In this document: positions 54,479 to 64,000 of the stretch, piece after piece
How the letters are laid out: every line of letters starts with the position of its first letter
Numbering within the stretch: position 1 is the stretch's first letter
From: Marsupella aquatica
Lineage: Eukaryota; Marchantiophyta
Length of the DNA stretch: 64,000 nucleotides
Assembly (NCBI GenBank): GCA_973895155.1
Contig: OZ316895.1
Span: 18,786,001-18,850,000, forward strand
Direction: 5' to 3'
The notes under the pieces: generated by a model
Databases searched by the model: none
What the model was told of the DNA's origin: nothing
Seen by the model: only the letters and a program-made list of their open reading frames with translations
Translations under genes and position numbers: made by a program

Positions 54479-55509
54479 ATCTACATATTTTTGTTTCATG
54501 ACCTTACTATTCTATTGTTTTGTAGATCTTCACGATGCGGTTGGATATATTTGGTCGTGTTTTGAGAAAATCAACAATACCGAAAGATCCCAAGTTCCGT
54601 CCATTTTTGCCTTCCAAAGATCCTTCAATTACAAATCTGATAGGACTTCCGTCTTTAAAGTCGGATCCAATGCCAGAACTTGTGGCTTGTGGAAACGGGC
54701 GGCTCACAGTTGGTTTTATGCAGTCCGTTATAGAGATCATCTCCTGTCTAGGGGATATTGTGATCGACTGGACCTGTTGCTTAGAAAGTTCATTTGTGGC
54801 GAGAGACTATTGTGGTAGATTTGTTGTTGGGGTGGAAGGGCGAACAGAGTTTGTCACGGCTTCAAAGTGTACCTTAGCTGACCTTTTGGAGCCAAAGTCA
54901 ACTTTGACTCCAGAGAAGAGATTGTCAAGGAAAGGGAAAGAGAAGTTGGACAGAGTACGATCAATTTTGAACTTTGATTCCAAAGAGAGCGAGTCGGATG
55001 TTGCTGGGGAATCTGATGAGGAAGAGATTCCAGTTGTTAATCTAGGAGACAACGAGGCAAAGAAAACAAATCCCTCGGGATCAAAATATGATTTCAAGGA
55101 TGAGGAGTCTTCTGAGTAATACTCGAAAGCTCACTCCAAATGTACGACTGTTTTCAGCAACATATTTTTGGTAAACTTAGTGTTTGTTTCAATATGGATG
55201 AAACTTTCAAGTCAGAGTGGAATACGCGGAGAAGGTTTGAACTCCGGAAAATGATCGCTGAAGCTATGGAGATATATTACACCAGAAAAACCATTTATTC
55301 TCCCATCCTATGCTAAGAAAGCCGCCATAAAAGTAGAGAGGTCTTGGACATTATCTTGGGAAACAAAAGGTCTGAGACTTAGAAGAGGTTCTGATAGGAA
55401 GTTTTTGGTGAACAAATTTGTGGATGACATGTGCCGGAGTGAGTTTGTGGACGACGAGGTGGAGTTGACCGATAGATCCGATAGTAGTGAGACAGAGTCA
55501 TCTGAGTAG

Positions 55510-56975
55510 ATCAGTTATGAGAACCCCATTTGTATCATTTCCATCGTATAAAAATGTTCAAACATGAACTTTGTGTCAAATTCGTATATTGTGTTCACAA
55601 GTGAGCTTTGAGAAATATGAAAGTTCAATATTTCACTTTAGCGCTTAGCTTCATGCCAGAGACTATTGCAAAACTTGGATTTACATTATTTTGGGGACAT
55701 GCTCTGGGTGACTCGTATTTGTATAGCGCCTGGCGTTAACCAAATAATATGTTTTCGGAATTTTCAAGGAACAAAAATGATATGGAAATGACTTTGTTTT
55801 TGATAGCGCCAGGCGTTAGCCAATACTATGCCTTCTGGAACAAGTATTACTGTTGAAGTTTTGTCGGTTAAGTGAAATGAACGTTGTCGTGTCAAAAGAT
55901 TTCGGCTCAGGAATGGCTTTTATAGGGGATGATGGGCGAGGCCTCCTGATTGGGTTGCGTGCATGCTGACTCGGAGGGGCTGCTTGGTTGGATGGATTGA
56001 GGTTTGGTGATTGGGTGACTCGTCATCACCAAGTTTGGTGTTTGGGTGAGTCACCAGGCTTGGAGTTTGGATGAGCCTCGCTGATGGCAACTGGCTCAGG
56101 CTGGATGGTTGGGTTTCCGATGCTACTTAAGACTTGAGCCTCGGCTCATTGAGGTTGGCGATTGTCTATTGAGATCTATTGAGTTGCGTTCTGTGAGTTC
56201 CGCTCTGTTCTGCGGAACTCGACTGTTGTGCGACGGTTTTGGAGTTCTGAGCAAGTGTTGGATCCAGGTGTGGAGTATTCAATCCAGGCAGAAAATTTCT
56301 TGAGTTTGGAGTCTCGTCGATCCAGGCGGGGATTTCTCAAGTTTGGAGTCTCGTCGATCCAGGCGAGGATTTCTTGAGTTTGGAGCCTCGTTGGTCCAGG
56401 CCCGAGTTCCGTGTGAGTTGTTTTAGACTAGTGGAGTAGCTAGTCGAGTTTTGGTTTTGTGAGCTAAGGAGGATAGTTTTTCCGTCAAATTTTGAGTACT
56501 TAGTCACTCGAGGAGTTCTACTCGATAAGTTAGAGGTAGCGGCCCGCCGTAGGGCCAGCTACCAAACTCTTGCGGGCAAGCTTACTCGAGGGCACCTATT
56601 GTAACCTTTGTGAGAAAAGTAAAAAATATGAAGGAGTGAGAGTTTGCTCCGAAAAGTGCTTGTCGCTTGTCCCAATTGCAGCCAGAAACATGCAGTTTGC
56701 CCGAGGAGCCCCTAACTTTAAGTCCTCGCGACAATGTAAGCACCCGTTGGGGCGATATTCCCCGTCGGTCCATTCTCATGCATTGGTTTGGTCGTATGTC
56801 CGTTGAATCCAAAAAATGGTGATCCTTTGAGGGGGCATACATTCGAGTAAGCCCTCCAGACGAGTTTCGCTCTAGCTGTTCACACTGTGCTCTTGTGGTT
56901 TGGAAAGTATACTCTATGCTTGAAGGTTGTTTCTTGCGCTACAAGCGTTGAGTAACCCGATCAAAGTAACCGTCA
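55510..56975. other. Unassigned non-coding segment of P1 copy C
   Basis: Palindromes at 55723 and 55804 mark the first part as P1. From about 55920 to 56960 composition changes (G/T-rich plus strand). It includes three ~37-bp tandem units with GTTTGGAGTCTCGTCGATCC (about 56302-56400) and an inverted pair around GTAGCGGCCC/GGGCCAGCTAC. Copy B has no counterpart, so this ~1 kb may be a later insertion (possibly an LTR-like piece), but I find no convincing ends. No gene. Confidence 0.4.
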
Positions 56976-57491
56976 GTGGACGATATGGAGCGTCCTGGTG
57001 TCAATGTCGATAACGTTATGCGGCCCCAGAGGGAAGTGCCAGCATCGAAGGAGCATACCGATCAGACGGTCAACTTCGGGTCATCGACACTGATTGCAGA
57101 CACCGAGAGTCGCGTGACCGAGACTTCTGACATAAGGAATCATCTCCAGCTGCCTACGGACAAGGGTATGAGCCCGGGTGAATGAAACATTCCTTGGCTT
57201 CCTGATTCTCCTCCGAGGCCATTTCAGGAGAGATTCTCAATTCATTATCCAACTCCCGAACATCCTTCATCGAATGTCTTCTGGGATGTGGAAATTCAGT
57301 CTGCCAAATTTCTTGGTCGTATCAATTTCTATGATACAAACCTTCCTGAGTCTTCATTGCGCCCTTCGCAAAGGCTTCCAAGTGCCCGGTACGTTGCAAC
57401 TCAAACATTTGGCTTTCGACAGAAGCCAAAACGCAAGAAGGCAAGGCTCAACGATGAATGTGAATCTTTGTTTGATCCAGGATCATCCTAG
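56976..57491 (+). pseudogene. Hypothetical extra ORF of P1 copy C
   Basis: A single frame of 171 codons from MDDMERPGVN to DPGSS, with one in-frame TGA at 57183-57185. N-terminal half is polar. The C-terminal half contains IPWLPDSPPRPF, NVFWDVEIQSAKFLGRINF and a basic run KPKRKKARL that could be a nuclear signal. No family is recognised, and no counterpart is found in copy B between 39628 and 40416. It may be a third P1 gene or captured sequence. Confidence 0.4.
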
Positions 57492-58268
57492 GATCATGGT
57501 GGTCATGGTCTTGGGTAGCGCCTGGCGCTACTCATTTCATGGAGGAGACCCGCATCCGGTTCATAGTTTGGAATCGGAGGAGGTGCACTTGGTGCTTCGT
57601 TTTGGGATTAGGTTAGGCTTGTGAATGGGTTCTTTCACCGAGGATTACTCTGTTAGAGTGAGGTTGACTACAATTTGCAGGGCTCAATGACGGATTTGGG
57701 TCTTTCGCTGATCCGACATTCTTCAATAGAATTGTGGTTAGACTCTTAGGCCTCCCAGAGATACTTGTTTTGCTGATGCAATCTGTGATCCGGTGAATAA
57801 TTTTGAATTGGTGGAGGTGGACTTTAGGCTCCTCATTTTGGAATTTTGTATTGTGCTTCATTAGTAGAAGCGTGTATACACAATATTTTCACTTTAGTAA
57901 AAATCATTTTTGGCTTGAGTTTTGTTAACTGGCATCATTACGTTTTTCATTTTTGGGTAGCGCCTGGCGCTATGATGTTTCATGGTTGTGTTTCATTACA
58001 ATATTCAGTTTTGGGTAGCGCCTGGCGCTATGATGTTTTCACGTTTGAGTCGATCGCTATGTTTGGAACCCTGGATGATGAAAAGTGAACATTGCTTTGG
58101 ATTTTGAGAGTTTTTACCCATTGATAAGTTGGGCTATTCATGGAATATTCTCTTTGCACATGTTATTTTGGGATATATTGTTGACATTTTGGTTGAATTA
58201 TTTTCCTGTTTCCTTTTTGTTGTTTCTTGTTTGGATTTTCCTATTTCCTGGCACGGTGGTGATACCCC
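57492..58268. other. Right flank and end of P1 copy C
   Basis: No gene. Palindromes TAGCGCCTGGCGCTA at 57516, 57958 and 58016 (all with T at the centre), each preceded by TTTGGG or TTGGG. The right terminus lies at about 58235-58268. Confidence 0.65.
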
Positions 58269-59136
58269 CATGTAGCAAGGCGTGTCATTCCGAATGGTGA
58301 ATGAGTCAATGTGATCCAACTTCTCAGCCCAGTCAATGTGAAGGTACTCAAAGATTGAGCCTGTGTGGGCAAATGAACCGCTGTGCACGATGCACAGGAA
58401 ACCGTTGTTTGTGAGTAGAGAGTCTGCCAATGTTGTCGCCACTTCTAGGTCACTGATCCAAAATCTATTCCACACCGGAACATTATTTTCAGCCTGTGCT
58501 AGGCGATAATCTATCCCTAGCTGAACAAAGATCATATCACAACCATGGCCCTTAGGTACACACCATCAACTATCCAACCTTGTTTTCACAAGCCAGCCAA
58601 CTTCAATTTCTTACACCAGTCCCGGAATTCCCTCATGAATGGAGGGAGAGGCAACTTTCCCGTGGTTGGCTGATATTTGTCCTTCAGCCAAGAAGAACAC
58701 TCTAGTAAGATCATATGCTCTTTTGCGTGGCAAAATCAGAGGGCAGATGTTATGGCATGAGAGGGCCAAGGTACTCCAAGAATCTCGCAAGGATCATCCT
58801 CCGGAAGAAGCGGGGCTTTTGTTGAAACTAGCTTCTTTGTGGCCTCTTCTATTCTCTTCTCAACTTTCTTCTTTGGTTGACTGGTTGGCTTACCAGGGAT
58901 TTGTGGTTTGCTTGGGGTCCCGCTTGGGGTTGAAAGGTCAGCCTCCTCCTCCTCCTCCTCATGGCCCTCTGCATTGTCCCCAGTGGCCATTTCATCCTCC
59001 TCTCCATTGTCCCCACTCGCTTTCTCATCCTCCTCTCCATTGTCCCCAGTCTCCTTCTCCTCCATCTTCTCATCCATCGGACGGCGTTTGCTTGATGTAG
59101 ACCTTGGGGTTCCAAACTTTTTTTTACTTTTTTCTG
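58269..59136 (-). pseudogene. P2 ParB-methyltransferase gene, linker and methyltransferase N-part
   Basis: After an acceptor CTACAG (59137) the minus frame encodes a basic start (KKSKKKFG), an acidic block of GDNGEEDE repeats, SQPKKKVEKRIEEATKK, then after several stops DMIFVQLGIDYRL, NNVPVWNRFWI and SLLTNNGFLCIVHSG. These align with GFLYLPTGLRPSL, KVPKWNVQDHS and PFLSDDGLLAILHTG of P1. Ends at NDTPCYMG where P1 copy C is inserted. The position expected for motif IV reads QLGIDY, not DPPY. Confidence 0.55.
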
Positions 59137-59249
59137 TAGAACAAACTAAGGAGTTTAGTATACATTTTACAATGATACTATCTCGGAGAGGCTCTCCATC
59201 ATAGGTCAGATGCCCAATGCAAAATGAAAGCCAGGGTGTAAACCTTACC
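59137..59249. repeat. P2 intron with a palindrome
   Basis: Donor (minus) CTTG/GTAAGG at 59250 and acceptor at 59137 bound a short intron holding one palindrome, ATCTCGGAGAG-centred, near 59180-59202. Confidence 0.6.
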
Positions 59250-60526
59250 AAGAGTGCCTTGTTTTGAGGTGGTGTCTTCTGATTCCTTATCATTCTTCCC
59301 CCGAACCTTCTTCCCATCATACTCTGGCTCTCCAAGAGGCAAAATGGTCTCCAAATCCAATGCAGCCTTTGCCGACTACGCAAGATTGGCCAACTTTGAA
59401 GGCTCAAAAAGGTTGGTTGGTAGTTTCCCCTCCTTTAGGAGGTTCGCGGCATCCTTCTCTTGGGGCATAGTGAACTCATTCCAATCATTGAACTCCATGA
59501 ACCATGGACAATCCACTCTTGCTGTTGGCTTCAGCCCATCTGGTGGATACATTGACAGAGGGTCTTTCTCTGTCATCCATGCAGTCAGAGCACTTGGTAA
59601 CACTTTGAAAGTAGAGGCTCCAATGCTCTCTTGATGAAGTAAATATCTGACCACACACCTCTTTGCACGCTTCCTCCACACATCTTTGCTTTGCTTTGCT
59701 AGATTCCACATCTTCTTGCCCTCCTCATAGGACCGAGTCTATACAAACTGCTTGTACATCTTGTTGTGAAACTCAACAAACTTGTCTTTGCTTCCATTGA
59801 AGTTTTGCCACTCACCAAAATCATATGCACTTTTGGAAAACTCTGACATAATCAAACTACCAACATGGGCAATGTAACACCACATTGACTACACTAGCGC
59901 CCGAGCTCTCACTGCTGAATCACCATATACATCTAGATGGTGGTGTCGCTTCTTCTCCTCCGCGGTTGAGAAATGAACGTGGAGTAACCTGTTTTGACAC
60001 TCAACAGGCATGACTGTGCTTGCAAACAATTTAACTCAATCCAACCCCACTTGCACTTGTGGCTGATCTTTATGATTACTCTGCAACTGGTGCAACTCCT
60101 CGGCTATCTCTAAAAATTCCTCTCCATTTGCTGGATTGACAATCTGAGCAAACTTCTGGATTTTGCCCTCCCAAGACCTACATCTTCACTTGTCATGAGT
60201 GTGGTTTCCTTCTGGAACTTCTCCAAACTCCAGGTGTGGCCAATTGCGGCATTGGCTGCCATCTCCTTTGCAAGACGAATCCTCCCATCTTCAATATTAT
60301 TCCATGACATGATGTACACAGCAGCATCCTTTGTCATGCACTTGCTGTACCATGTCTTTCCATGCCCATGGCTTCTTGCTGCTAAGAATGTAGCATAACC
60401 ATCCGGATGAAGCAATGTCTGATACTCCTCCAATGGTGTCATCAACAGCTTCTTCACCCTGTCTGCATCGGTCAACCAAGATGTTTGCACAACATTTGCG
60501 CTTATCCTGCGTAAAATAAGTGACAA
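59250..60526 (-). pseudogene. P2 ParB-methyltransferase gene, central exon
   Basis: Starts after acceptor TTTTACGCAG with NVVQTSWLTDADRVKKLL, aligning with AVVEPSWILDADRINRIL of P1. TWYSKCMTKDAAVYIM follows (P1 SWYTKKMPQEALLYIL), then KRCVVRYLLHQE, SMYPPDGLKP, DCPWFMEFNDWN and QEKDAANLLKEGK (P1 MYPPEGKF, HCPWYLDT, TEKDAFHKLSK). Stops near 60030, 59890 and 59745 and frame changes disable it. This central domain has no family I can name, but it is the most conserved part between P1 and P2. Confidence 0.6.
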
Positions 60527-60762
60527 ATGTTGGCGTCAAAGGCTATGTATGAGCAATTTCAAGTTGGACATGTCTCTCTTGGAGAGGCTCTCCGAGAAGG
60601 CATCGCTCTTCAACAAGGCATGGATATCTTGGAGAGGGTCTCAGAGAAGGGAAGGTTCATTCTATCTTGGAGAGGCTCTTCGAGATAGCATTTTAGGGCC
60701 AAACATTCTATGTATGTATGTATCTATCTTGGAGAGCCTCTCCGAGATAGCATTGCCCGTCT
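60527..60762. repeat. P2 intron palindromes
   Basis: Four palindromes (half-site ATCTTGGAGAG and its complement, with variants) at about 60576, 60627, 60674 and 60726, in the intron before the central exon. Confidence 0.75.
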
Positions 60763-63567
60763 AGGTACTCCATCATTTCTGATTGTCACCTACTTTGCTC
60801 CCCTTAATATGAATGTCTATAAGATGGGAATTGCTGATGCACATTATCCATTTCATAGGTTAATCCAAGTCATTCATGATATATCACCACTAGGGGAGAC
60901 ATGGATAGTGGGGGACTTTAATGCCAGGGTATCTAATGAACAATTTACTGAAAGTGAGGACTTAGGAACTTTACCTTGGTCATCATGTAGTGAAGAGATA
61001 CCTTGGGTGAGAGAGGCTCTTGACACCAGAACAAATGACATGACACGTCACTTTTTGCATTTGGGAGCTTCTTGTAATCTAAGAATATTGAATGGGCTTG
61101 AGAGATTTCCCCAATCATCTGGTTACACTTTTAGATCTAAACAAGGATGTAGTACCATTGATTACCTTCTTGCCTCACCTACCTCTGCCACTAGAGTGGT
61201 TGACTTTCAAATACTTGATCAACAACCAGAGTCTTCACACTTGCCTTTGTTGTTCCATCTTGACCTGACCACAATCCCAAACAAAGTGCATAGAAAGCCA
61301 GTACCCAAACCTCTGTTTCTAGACCCTGATAGAGAAGTCATCTTCAAAGCCAACTTTGAACATCTTCTCCATACCCTGGATGATCAGATTGAGCTCTCAG
61401 AAGTCATAGCACAAGCAGCAGCCTCTACTTTCTCCACCAAACCCCCTAGAAAGCAAAACATGAAGGCTTGGTTTGACGAGGATTGTGCTAGAGCAAGGAT
61501 GCAAGCAAGATCACATTCAGGGGAAAAGAGACTTTTGGCATTCACTATGTACAAGAACTTCATCAAACACAAGAAGAGGTGCTTCTTGAAGAGTCATCAA
61601 CAATCACTATGTGAGGAGTTCATCAAACATCCAAAACGTTTTTGGGAGAGAATGCAATCAGGCAAGACTACTCCCCCCTTGGATCACCAGGACCTGGTAA
61701 CCTATGTCACATCCTTGTATTTCTTTCCAGATGCTAGTGGCATGCCTTTGCCCCTTGGGGACACCATTCAGTTTACAGAGAGGGAGGTGAAGGTGCATCT
61801 TTCCCACATGCAACATGGGAAAGCTAAAGATCTGTTGGGCCTGAACTTGGAGCTTCTTTTGTGGGGAGGACCCTCTTTACTAACAAACTTGGTGCATGAG
61901 CTGAATCAAGCAATGGCTTTAGGTTTACCTAAAGCTTGGATGACCAGAAGAGTGGTGCCTATCTTCAAGGCAAGCAACAAGGACGATGTGCACAACTACA
62001 GAACCATCATGGTAGGCAATACTTTTGCTAAAGTTTTGGGAGGACTACTTGAAGCCAGATTAAGCTCTTGGTTGGAGAGTGAGATGAAAAGGGCACCTTC
62101 ACAAGCAGGTTTTAGGAGAGAATTCAGCACTATGGATCACATTCTCTGCTTGAGGGTGTTGTGTGAAAAGGCCAAATCTCCACATAAACCATTATTTTGC
62201 TTGTTTGTGGACTTCTCCAAGGCCTTTGACAAAGTTTCCCGATCCAAGCTTTGGGATAGGATGGTGGAGTTGGAAGTGCCTGAAGAGCTCAGGTTGGCTG
62301 TTTCTAAATTGTACCAAGAAGTGCGCATCAAACTTTCAAAGGAAACCTCTGAAGAAATCTGGAGCACTCTTGGGGTGATCCAAGGTTGTCCTCTCTCACC
62401 AACTCTCTTTGGCATCTTCATTGATCAGCTACACAACATTTTGGAGGAGCATGGTGGAGTGGGCACTCAATTGGGTAGGTTTGTCCTCCAACTTCTTATA
62501 TTTGCAGATGATGTGGTCCTACTTGCTCATGCTCAAGAAGCTTTGCAAAGACATCTCAATGCCTTGGAGGAGTTTTGTCAAGCAACAGGGATGGTAGTCA
62601 ACCTCAAGAAGACCAAGTGTTTGGGCATTGGCACACGACAAAATCCAGAGCTCTACTTCCAAGGGAATCTGGTGGAATTTGTGAGGACCTACAAATACCT
62701 TGGGGTGGAGTTCTCTCAAAACTTGAGTTGGGCCTCATGTGTAAAATCTAGGGCTGCCAATGGGTACAGAGCTTTTTATGCATTCATGAACAAATGCAAA
62801 AGAGCTGGTCTACACACTTGGAGGTTAAGGAAACATCTCTTTGGAGCTTTGGTGAAACCAGTCATTCTTTATGGAGCACCAATTTGGGGAGCAGGTGTGT
62901 CTAAATCTGGGTGGCAACAGATTGAGGGGCTGCAAAAGCTATTTCTTGAGATGGAGCTTGGGATCAAGTCACAAACCCCATATGCACTTACACTTGCAGA
63001 GGCAGGCTTGTTTCCTTTGGAGGTGGAGGCACTCTTCCACACACTCAAATACATCATGCGTGTAAGAGAGTTGGAGGAAAACAGATTTCCTTTTCATGCC
63101 TTGCGTTCATCTTCAGCTAAAGGGTGGTATGCAGATGTGTGCAGGTGGGCCCATGCTTGGGATTTTCCTGAACATGAATGGCCAACACACCCAACCAAGC
63201 TAAGAGCAAAACTTGAGCAAAAGGCTTTGCACAAACTTTGGCATGAACCTAGCCCACGGCAGCAATACTACATGAGAGATGTGAACCCCATGAAGAAATA
63301 TCGAGAACAAGAATACTTATCTAGCACTATCTCAGTACAACTTAGACAACTTATTGCTCAGTATAGACTAAGCTCACACCACCTTGAAGTAGAACAAGGG
63401 AGATGGAAGGATATTGACAGGAAAAAGAGGGTTTGTCAACTATGTGATAGCTCTAGTATAGAGAATGAATATCATGTATTCATTGCTTGCAAGTTTTATG
63501 AGGGGGTTAGGATGGCATCTCAAATCTTGGTGAAAGATTTGTATGCATTGTTTGGTCTGCCCCCTCA
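60763..63567 (+). mobile_element. Internal LINE fragment lacking both ends
   Basis: Corresponds to about 17949-20743 of the full LINE: starts at GTPSFLIVTYF in the endonuclease part and stops at LFGLPPQ, 120 codons short of nothing but the ORF2 C-terminus, with no 3' untranslated region or CATTAC tail. The reverse transcriptase frame is fully open, including VDFSKAFDKV and FADDVVLLA. It replaces the second half of the P2 ParB domain and part of the intron. Loss of the 3' end is not expected from target-primed insertion. Confidence 0.9.
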
Positions 63568-63993
63568 ATCCGCGGAAAATTCAGACATGGAGTGGATGGC
63601 GTTATGTGCATTGGTCTCTGATATGTGGAATTCCAAAAACTTGTCCACATACCCATTCTTCATGAAGTCCTTCTTCATCTTGAGGATGGAGCTCTATTGG
63701 AGAGTCCGAACTGCCTCCATCGTCATCAAACGACATAGTGGAATCCGAGGTGGCTCTCTGGGCTTCCCGCTTGGGTCAGCTCCAAATGAAACCAAGTAAT
63801 CCCCAACAATCCCTTTGAAAGCACCTTTGTTCAAACGTTCAGCAGACATATTTTCAAAGTTCAGAACCTTCGGCTCCAGCTTCTTCATTGTGTGCGTTTC
63901 CCGACCACTGGTGGTGCTCTTTGCTATCTTTGATCTGGTCTGCCAACCAGACAATGAAGGAGAGGGAGCGGGTTGCTTCCTCTTCCCTGTCAT
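63568..63993 (-). pseudogene. P2 ParB-methyltransferase gene, first exon (ParB-like)
   Basis: Start MTGKRKQPAPS at 63993. PREPPRIPLCRLMTMEAVRTLQ aligns with the ParB-like start of P1 (DPPRIPMCRLLHMEVVRILQ). A TAG near 63694 is followed in frame by SSILKMKKDFMKNGYVDKFLEF, matching SIEKLKDSFRTSGY. The dGxHR half is missing: the LINE fragment begins at 63567. Basic N-terminus (KRK, RSK) suits a nuclear protein (inference). Confidence 0.6.
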
Positions 63994-64000
63994 TTTCAGA

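Larger units (their letters stand above)
51147..55509 (+). pseudogene. P1 ParB-like / DNA-methyltransferase-like fusion gene, copy C
   Basis: Exon 1 (51147-51858): PPRIPLCHLVHMEVVR, SIEKLKDSFRTSGY, and YGNYRLFSW at the ParB dGxHR position. Intron 51859-51985 with a palindrome; exon 2 (51986-53580) contains WILDADRI, WFTKKMPMEVLVYILC and HCPWYLDTDKW, and is interrupted by a MITE. Later exons hold GVNAGFLYLPTGL, VPKWNVQDHSLPG and FLSDDGLLAILHTGEY, then IVIDWTCCLESSFVA...GRFVVGVE (motif I position, but the GSGS loop is lost), an acidic tail, and a last exon ending at 55509. Stops at about 51318, 51621 and 52593. The domain order (IV-like part before motif I) fits a beta-class methylase. Confidence 0.65.
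46190..58268. mobile_element. P1 Mutator-like element, copy C (12.1 kb)
   Basis: Same gene layout as copy B: transposase on minus, ParB-methyltransferase divergent on plus, plus one extra ORF near 57 kb. The right end near 58235-58268 is clear (inverse GGGGTATCACCACCG..., then CAGGAAATAGGAAA). The left end lacks the outer terminus and starts in the CAGGAAAG block near 46190. It lies inside the P2 gene: P2 codons stop at NDTPCYMG (58269) and resume left of 46190. CCCATGTAG right of the element and CCCATATCA at its left may be the decayed 9-bp duplication. About 20 palindromes. Confidence 0.75.
58269..64000 (-). mobile_element. P2 element, upstream part
   Basis: Holds the first exons of the P2 ParB-methyltransferase gene, with P2 palindromes in its introns and an internal LINE fragment at 60763-63567. 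Runs off the right edge of the window, so the P2 left/right ends and any P2 transposase are unseen. Confidence 0.6.

Noticed and set aside
58640-59100. Plus-strand proline/histidine-rich ORF at 58639-59100
   Set aside because: It is the antisense of the acidic GDNGEEDE linker of the P2 gene.
63568-63799. Extension of the LINE ORF to 63799 (apparent 1,029-codon protein)
   Set aside because: After LFGLPPQ the frame runs into antisense of the P2 ParB exon, so the C-terminus is not LINE protein.
1-64000. Host genes, tRNA or rRNA genes
   Set aside because: Every coding stretch I could identify belongs to a transposable element or has no recognisable family; no tRNA-like or rRNA-like sequence was noticed, though a covariance-model scan was not possible.

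Overview
The window is a stack of nested plant-type transposable elements; I see no host gene, tRNA or rRNA. The CACTA, MULE and LINE families, GT-AG introns and repeat density point to a large streptophyte (plant-lineage) nuclear genome. A charophyte such as Chara would fit, but that is inference and the species cannot be fixed from sequence alone.

Layout 1-27.4 kb. A 23-kb CACTA transposon (CACTA-1, 1655-24640; 3-bp duplication CTT; 12-bp inverted ends) splits a copy of an unclassified coiled-coil element (family A; halves at 1-1654 and 24641-25312, minus strand). Inside CACTA-1 lie two more family A copies (4062-8761 and 16073-24478), each with a clear 5-bp duplication. The second carries a LINE (17310-20994) with an open ORF2. 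CACTA-1 encodes a broken TNP2-type transposase whose N-terminal exons carry an RS-rich segment, a transposase-associated zinc motif and a SET-like domain. The split family A copy abuts the right end of a second CACTA element (CACTA-2, to 27417).

Layout 27.4-64 kb. Two related Mutator-like lineages occupy this part. P1 is present as copy A (27418-42105, plus), copy B (30106-40416, inserted in A), copy C (46190-58268) and a 340-bp non-autonomous derivative (42441-42780). P2 (about 42.1-46.2 and 58.3-64 kb, minus) is split by P1 copy C. P1 carries a MULE-type transposase with a SWIM finger and, divergently, a multi-exon gene joining a ParB-like domain to a DNA-methyltransferase-like domain. P2 carries a diverged version of the same ParB-methyltransferase gene and a Ulp1-type protease gene.

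Main discovery. The non-coding DNA of P1 (introns, divergent promoter, flanks) is studded with about 40 copies of the palindrome TAGCGCCAGGCGCTA. P2 non-coding DNA instead carries a different palindrome (half-site ATCTYGGAGAG, one base, then its reverse complement). ParB proteins act at palindromic sites, and VANC proteins of VANDAL MULEs bind short repeats in their own elements. I therefore propose that each ParB-methyltransferase recognises, and perhaps marks, the palindromes of its own element: an element-specific self-recognition or anti-silencing system. All copies here carry stops or frameshifts, so this window preserves the architecture but not an active element.
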